The position numbers were made by a program, and so were the translations under genes. A DNA stretch of 64,000 nt from Thozetella sp. PMI_491. Taxonomy: Eukaryota; Ascomycota; Sordariomycetes; Chaetosphaeriales; Chaetosphaeriaceae. The notes beneath the pieces are model-generated. The model did not search any database and had not been told where the DNA came from. It saw only the letters and a list, made by a program, of their open reading frames with translations. Where the stretch lies: contig MU270054.1 in assembly GCA_021432635.1 (NCBI GenBank), positions 460,055-524,054 of the forward strand, written 5' to 3'. Positions within the stretch are counted from its first letter, which is position 1. Every line of letters begins with the position of its first letter. Positions 58,523 to 64,000 of the stretch are shown here, one piece after another.

Positions 58523-58647
58523 ACGCGAGAAGCCTCCCTCAGGGGAGCTTCTGGATATGCCCACTCTTCTTCTTGACATTCCCACGAATATAGGCCCGAT
58601 AATCCAACTATTGTTATCCAGCAGTTGTTACTTCAATAACACTTACG

Positions 58648-59110
58648 ATGACTTTCAAGACCTTTGCCGCCCTTTTGGCTGTTTCCAGTGTCTCAGCCTC
58701 CCCATCCATAGATACAGGGCTGGCGTCGAGCTGCCCCGCAGCCAACGTTCAGGGTCTCTTCTATCTGGGCTTGAGTAACTCGGCATACCAAATCAATTGT
58801 GGTCTAGAATACTTCACCCCTACCAATCTCGACTCCCAAGCTGTTACCGATATGTTTGGATGTGCGGAGTAAGTGACCGAGAACAATCCCAATATATTGA
58901 TTATGACTCTGCATCCATCAGCCTAGGAATGACGTAGATTAGAGCTAACATTAACTTAGCTTTTGCGACAGTTGGAACACGGCGGGAAAGACGCCCCCTT
59001 GCCTCGCAGGAAGCCTGGACAAAACGAGTCTAGTTTGCTTCCTTAAAGGGCAGCTGATCAATAGCCGAGCCAATTCTGGTGTCGTGACAATGCAGAAAAC
59101 TACAGTCTAG
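58648..59110 (+). CDS. Small secreted cysteine-rich protein, PAN/apple-like
   Basis: Two exons (58648-58868, 58960-59110) give 123 residues. The leader is MTFKTFAALLAVSSVSAS. The mature part has six cysteines in an order that recalls fungal PAN/apple domains: a CPAAN start, YQINCGLEYF (the Y.I.CG motif), FGCADFCDSW, PPCLAGS, and LVCFLKGQL at the end. The second exon supplies four of the six cysteines, so the splice matters. Apple domains bind proteins or sugars; small secreted ones of this size are often cell-wall or host-contact proteins. The specific role is unknown. Assignment to the apple fold is from the cysteine pattern only; another small cysteine-rich family is possible. Confidence 0.82.
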
Positions 59111-61836
59111 ATAGGCAGGAAGCTATTGCGGTCGCTGAGCTGGGCTAGTGAAAAGTGAATTGAAGATGTTAGCCCTCTGCCGATATCAATTTCAGTCATA
59201 TTAATTACGTTCTCTTGCATGATTTCAGTCATGATTTCTAATAATATCCTCCCTCTGAGCCCGACTCTCATCGTTGCATAATGCGGTAATGTTACTACGA
59301 AATGCATGTAACTCTATGAAATGACAAAAGCGTCCGACAGGACACAGCAAAGCCAAGCCTTGTGACGAAAAAGTCGTCTTGGGAACCGTATTACCGATCT
59401 TGAGAGTAACTATTCCACATCGAGACGGGCGTACCAAGGATCACATCTGGCGGCCAAATTGTTCTAGCATCTGCCTAGGTTGAGTATAGTGAACTAGGAG
59501 CAACTCGATCGATCTCACACACGTCCTCCTGCAGCCAGACTAGCCGGTTGACGCGTATTTTCTATTCTCTCGCTGGCACTCATAGTGTTCCTTGGGCACG
59601 TCTTTATGACGCAGCTTATACGTTATACACCTATGGTTATATGTCCTCTTCCTAACTTTCCACCTTCTTAGAAGCGCACCAGATATTCCGGCCTTACCTA
59701 AACTTAGATGAAGGATTGAACGCGTGAAAAGTATCACTCGCAGGTATGAGGTTGAACCCATAAGCGGAAGAGCGATCTCCCTCTCTTCTATAAGATGGGA
59801 GGGGCTCTATGAGCGGAATAGTCGGGCTCATAGTGATCTAATATTGTACGAGAAAGTAAGCTTCTCCTACCTACTTACAATACCACTCGTTGACTGACAA
59901 GATAGAGTTTCCTGGTCCCTGGTAGTGATCCTAGGGGCCGCCAACATTCTCCCTCGCCTAATTTAGCGTTCAATCTCATTTATAAACGGCGAAATGACAT
60001 AGTATTTAGTTATGTTAAGCGCCTGAAGAGAAGCTAGGTTAGAGTCAGCTGCGGAGAGGCCAACACCAAGAGAGCGGCGCCTAGTTCCCTCAACACGTCT
60101 AGTGTCGCAGCCATCTACGGAGAATATTTCTAGAATCTGTTCGACCTTCTGCTAACGATCTAGGATCACTCCCTAAAAACGTAGCACGGGCTAGCACCTT
60201 TTTTCGCGGGCCTCGGGTTCCTCACAGACCAACTGGCGCTCTACCAGAGTGCCCCCAAGTATGCATTCCTGCCCCGATACCCTAGCATGAGATCTACACT
60301 TAAATCGAAATAGATGGATATATATTCGCCAAGGTTACCATATTCTCATGATGATTGTCACGGTCATTTATCTATGGAATTACGTGAGTCCTGGTGCACA
60401 TAGCTGGCTTGGCCAAAATGGCTGCTAATGCCATACACATTTACAGCAACCCCAGGACATTCATCACAGTCTTAAGCGGCTGTAGCATCTTTTTAACTCT
60501 TGTGAAAGGCCTCGTCATCTCTAACCACTTTCTCATCCACCTTAGCGAATATCACATTGGTGACCTCTGCCTTGGCAAACATCGAAGCGCGTACTGGTAT
60601 ACGGGCGGCTTCAACTTCGGAGCTTTGCAGCACGGTGCCTTCATACGACACCATTACTACATAAGTTGCTTCTCGTTATGTTATCATCCAGGTTACTTGT
60701 TGATTGTGCGAGAGGAACGCTTACACCATCATAGCTGGATTCCCGCGAGTGGTGCAAGGCATCTCGAGTGATGCCGGATGAGACTATCTGTATTAAATCT
60801 CATATTTTTACGGCTTTATGCCATCTCTAACGACGTACTATGCCCACTATCTCGTATATCCTCAAGAGCGGCAGCGCTATAGATCACCTGTTGTACTGGA
60901 GATGCATGCGGAGATGCTATCGGATAGATATGGGTTTAAAAAGAGTGAGGGCACGAGTAGTCCAACGGAAGACAAGGGAGCCATAATCCTATTGAAGCGC
61001 CAAGAGATGAAACATGATCACTCATAAGTAGTATATTTTTCCAGCGCCGGACAAAGCAGAGGAAGTGAAGTTACCCGTGTTGATTAAGTAAGACCAACCC
61101 ATATCGATATCGGTCGATAGATGAGGCGGCTGAAACAGAAATGCAATAGAGCCGGAGAAAAGACCTCGGTAAATCTATTCATGTATAAATTTCGTTACAA
61201 ATATATGTCGTTGCCTATTCATTTCATTTCGCGCATAGATATTATTACACGTAGATATCTTCTCACGTGTTTGGAAGCAGATTTGCTTTTCTAGCAGAAG
61301 TATGTCTCTGTGCCTGTTTCAATGCGTCCACTCTATAGGGATAGACTTCTTAATAGTGTGAAGGTACAAATAGTTAGAAATTGACTAGCAAAGGATATCT
61401 TGACAATGACGCCTGTCAATTTCAGAGACTAACCTAACGATCGTAAGTAGTATTTGACACTGTGCGGTTTAGAGATTGGACTCAGGAAAGGCGGTGTGGG
61501 TCGTATCACAGCTCCGAAACCGCTGTTCGGGCACAAGCGTGGGAAGAAGGATCCATAGTGGATAATTCAAGGCGTATTAAGACAATTCGGAGAGGCCAAG
61601 CTTGCCAAGGCAAGCAAGGCGCCTTGCCAAAGATGCTAGTAGTTCGAAAGTGCGAGCCGAGCATTGCCGGGTCTACCAATTAGATTACATACTCATTTTT
61701 ACTTAGACCCATTACATGACAAATGGCCCGTCCGCTATCGCTGTCGCTTGTAAGCCAGCATCAGCGTCATGGAAAAGGTAATACGAATATCGCCTAATTC
61801 TTCGTTTCTTGGTTCTTCTCTTCTAACTGGTAAATC
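59111..61836. other. Long intergenic stretch with undeciphered short frames
   Basis: 2.7 kb without a gene I can support. Two plus-strand frames at about 60.39-60.77 and 60.82-61.03 kb have some hydrophobic or protein-like sequence, but they are out of frame with each other and resemble nothing I know; they may be remains of a gene. A nested palindrome lies at 61609-61628. Confidence 0.45.
61609..61628. repeat. Nested palindrome
   Basis: GGCAAG and CTTGCC arms enclose CAAGGCGCCTTG, a perfect 12-bp palindrome. It could form a small hairpin or be a protein-binding site; no function is evident. It is about 210 bp upstream of an MFS gene. Confidence 0.55.
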
Positions 61837-63598
61837 ATGGGTGCAGAATCAGGCTATTCCAGTGCCAGCCTGGAAATATCAGAGACCATCATACTGGCTC
61901 TCAGGAGTCGTCCAGGCGAATTGGACGAGCTGAACACTCCATCGGATAGTGAGCAAGACCTAGTCACTGATCTTTATGTTGACTTCACCACTCCTTTACC
62001 CGTGCCGGTCCTGAAGGATCCCCGAAACTCCAACGATATTGCACCCGGTTTCGAGTCTGCCCAGGCGGCCATCATCAAATTTGGCTCACCACTAGCGTGG
62101 AGCTCATCTCGGAGGCAGGCGGTGGTGCTCACATGCTGCATCTCGGCGGTGTTCGCGTCATTTGCGTCTAGCTCATATGCCCCAGCCAAGGCCCAACTAG
62201 TAGCCGAGTGGGGAGTAAGCCCCGTTGCGGCTCTGGTTGGCATCACCACCTTCACTACCGGATTCGCTCTAGCACCTATGGTCCTTGCCCCTATGTCAGA
62301 AGTCTGGGGCAGGAAACCGCTCTTCATTTCGACTGGCCTTATCTTGGTCCTTTGCCAAATCTGGTGTGCCCTTACACGATCCTACGCCGGGTATGTCATC
62401 TTTTGCAGGAGAAGAGCCCGGGGTATCGGCTTGCTGACGGAGACGATCGAAATATAGGATGCTCGTTGCTCGTTTCTTCGCGGGTGTAGGGAGCTCTACG
62501 TACTCGTCGATGGTCGGAGGTGTGATATCCGATATCTACGGACCTACGGAGCGCAATACACCGATGTCTCTCTTCTCTGGAGCTGCGCTCTTTGGTATAG
62601 GCCTGGGCCCTTTAGTTAGCGGCTTCATCGCCGAATATTCGACATGGCGGTGGATATTTTGGCTCCAAGTCATAGCAAACTTAATCATTGTGCTACTCTT
62701 CGTCGTCTTTGTTCAGGAGACACGAGAGTCAGTTCTGCTGCAACAGAAAGCCAAGTACCTAGCCAAGTTGTACAAGGAATGGGAGCAAGACGGGCGGTTC
62801 GAGTTCCGAATCTATCCAGCCCAAGGCTCGGACACACCAAGGATTGCGCGTGGGATCCGTTGGAAGGTCCCCGAAGATGAGGTGAGCGGGCCGCTGCTCA
62901 GAATGATCAGCATATCCGCCCTACGTCCTTTCCAGCTGCTTTTTGGCGAACCGGTGGTGTTTTTCTTTTCCGTCTGGGCCGCTTTTAGCTGGTCAATCTT
63001 GTACCTTGGCCTGGCGGCAATTCCACTGGTCTACATGGACATTTACGGCTTTAGCCTTGCCAATACTAACGCAACTTTCACGTCATCCTGTGTTGGTGCC
63101 GTACTCAGCACGGTCATTAGCGTCTACCAAGACGTTTGGCTGGACCGCCGAGGGATCATCCATCACAAGCTGAAGCTCCCGCTCGATAGCCCCGAGCGTA
63201 GGCTCTATTTCAGCTGCCTGGAAGCTATTTTACTTCCGGTTGGCCTCTTCCTCTTCGGCTGGACTGCTCAGCCGACGATGCATTGGGTGCTGCCGTCTAT
63301 TGCTGTCGGCATCTCTACCATGGGCATTTTTTCGGTGTACCTTGCAGTCTTCAACTACCTCGCTGATACCTATCGCTCATACGCCAGTTCTGCGCTAGCG
63401 GCCCAGAGCTTCTGTCGCAACATCGTTGGCGGCTTTTTTCCTCTTATAACTACGCGGATGTACGGAAAGCTAGGCTTGGGTCCTGGGTCAAGTCTTCTAG
63501 GCGCCTGCGGCTTGGCTCTCACGGCCGGACCATGGATTTTGGTTGCGTTTGGCCCGAGCATCAGAGCTAGGAGCAAATTTGCCACCAAGCTACAGTGA
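61837..63598 (+). CDS. MFS transporter, DHA1 (multidrug) type
   Basis: Two exons (61837-62390, 62458-63598) give 564 residues. A ~90-residue hydrophilic N-terminus precedes the first membrane segment (VVLTCCISAVFASFASSSYA). The loop 2-3 motif is APMSEVWGRKPLFI. The second exon begins in the RFFAGVGSSTYSSMVGG segment, followed by YGPTERNTPMSLFSGAALFG and the cytoplasmic loop with QETRESVLLQQKAKYL. VYLAVFNYLADTYRSYASSA near the end is typical of the fungal DHA1 drug:proton antiporters. About 12 membrane segments are expected. The role is probably export of a small compound; substrate unknown. It stands apart from the aromatic cluster. Confidence 0.9.
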
Positions 63599-63792
63599 GA
63601 TGGTCACTTCAAAGCCACACAGAGTGTGTGTAGTCATATTCCTCTCAACAATAGACAAGGAGTGTCTCTTGGTTTTTACTAAAACTACCACCAAAAAAGT
63701 TTCCGTATCAATGGTCTGGCTATTTTATTGTTGGTTCTCAACGGTTCGGTCTTGTTCACATCCAAAGGTCTCTACCACAATCCAATAGCCCC

Positions 63793-64000
63793 TTACCCGC
63801 CAGTGACACTACCAGCTCCGGGGCCGCCGAGATAGGCGTAACTTTCCCAGTCCGACGGGACGCTATGGGCGACGGGTGCCACAAAATTCACGTGGTTATA
63901 CATGGTCGAATCAGAGTCAGTAAAGTTGCCCTTGAAGCTCATAGTGGCTTTGTTGGTATCCATGTAGTTTAAGTTGTGCATGTAGGCAGCGTGGCCCTTT
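63793..64000 (-). CDS. 3' end of an unrecognised gene, cut by the window edge
   Basis: On the minus strand the frame enters open at the right edge and runs 68 codons to a stop at 63793. Visible motifs are FKGNFTDSDSTMYNHVNFV and a Gly-rich end (YLGGPGAGSVTGG). I do not recognise the family. The internal Met codons are unlikely starts, because the frame stays open up to the edge. It converges on the MFS gene. Confidence 0.5.
   Translation of the reverse strand, partial: KGHAAYMHNLNYMDTNKATMSFKGNFTDSDSTMYNHVNFVAPVAHSVPSDWESYAYLGGPGAGSVTGG

Larger units (their letters stand above)
56940..58647. other. Intergenic with an orphan promoter-like element
   Basis: A 1.7-kb region between the DUF8021 gene (minus) and the apple-like gene (plus). 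It contains two CACGTG boxes with a TATA-like sequence at 57426-57467 and a TATA box for the right-hand gene. No open frame beyond short ones. Confidence 0.5.

Noticed and set aside
60205-60260. tRNA-like sequence on the minus strand (GGTAGAGCGCCAGTTGG)
   Set aside because: It recalls a D-arm, but no matching anticodon arm, T-loop GTTCGAATC or acceptor stem could be folded.
1-64000. CRISPR arrays, rRNA genes, complete transposons
   Set aside because: No regularly spaced repeats, no rRNA-like blocks and no transposase or reverse-transcriptase frames were found.

Overview
The window looks like nuclear DNA of a filamentous ascomycete (Pezizomycotina; the genus cannot be told). Genes are on both strands and carry many short GT-AG introns, mostly 45-70 nt, with CTAAC/CTGAC-like branch points. 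The families are typically fungal: fungal-specific transcription factors, OPT transporters, a 2EXR protein, DUF8021, GH128, CAP/PR-1 and TRI12-type MFS. There is no rRNA, no CRISPR array and no convincing tRNA. Exon structures were placed by reading frame, splice consensus and remembered family motifs; none was checked by search or RNA data.

Left part (1-28 kb) is rich in protein and peptide handling genes. In order it holds the 3' part of a transcription factor cut by the window edge, a decayed S10 serine carboxypeptidase with RIP-like mutations, an M61-like metallopeptidase, a divergent pair (ACC-synthase-like aminotransferase and a 15-exon OPT peptide transporter), an intact secreted S10 carboxypeptidase, a secreted GH128 glucanase-like protein, a secreted CAP protein, a 2.3-kb AT-rich gene-poor stretch, a 2EXR protein and a second OPT transporter.

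Middle part (28.5-55 kb) reads like an aromatic-compound or specialised-metabolism cluster. It has two CocE/NonD-type hydrolases, a TRI12-like MFS exporter divergent from a type I extradiol ring-cleavage dioxygenase, an aldehyde dehydrogenase, two divergent transcription factors, a cupin protein, a phenol-hydroxylase-like and a salicylate-hydroxylase-like flavin monooxygenase, and an anion:cation symporter-type MFS transporter. A plausible logic is uptake, ester cleavage, ring hydroxylation to a catechol, meta-cleavage, then oxidation of the semialdehyde. Extradiol cleavage is unusual for fungi, which mostly use intradiol enzymes, so this is the most interesting region.

Right part (55-64 kb) has small secreted proteins (DUF8021, a PAN/apple-like cysteine protein), long non-coding stretches, a DHA1-type MFS transporter and the 3' end of a gene that runs off the window. 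Four of about 65 introns that could be placed appear to use GC instead of GT at the donor.
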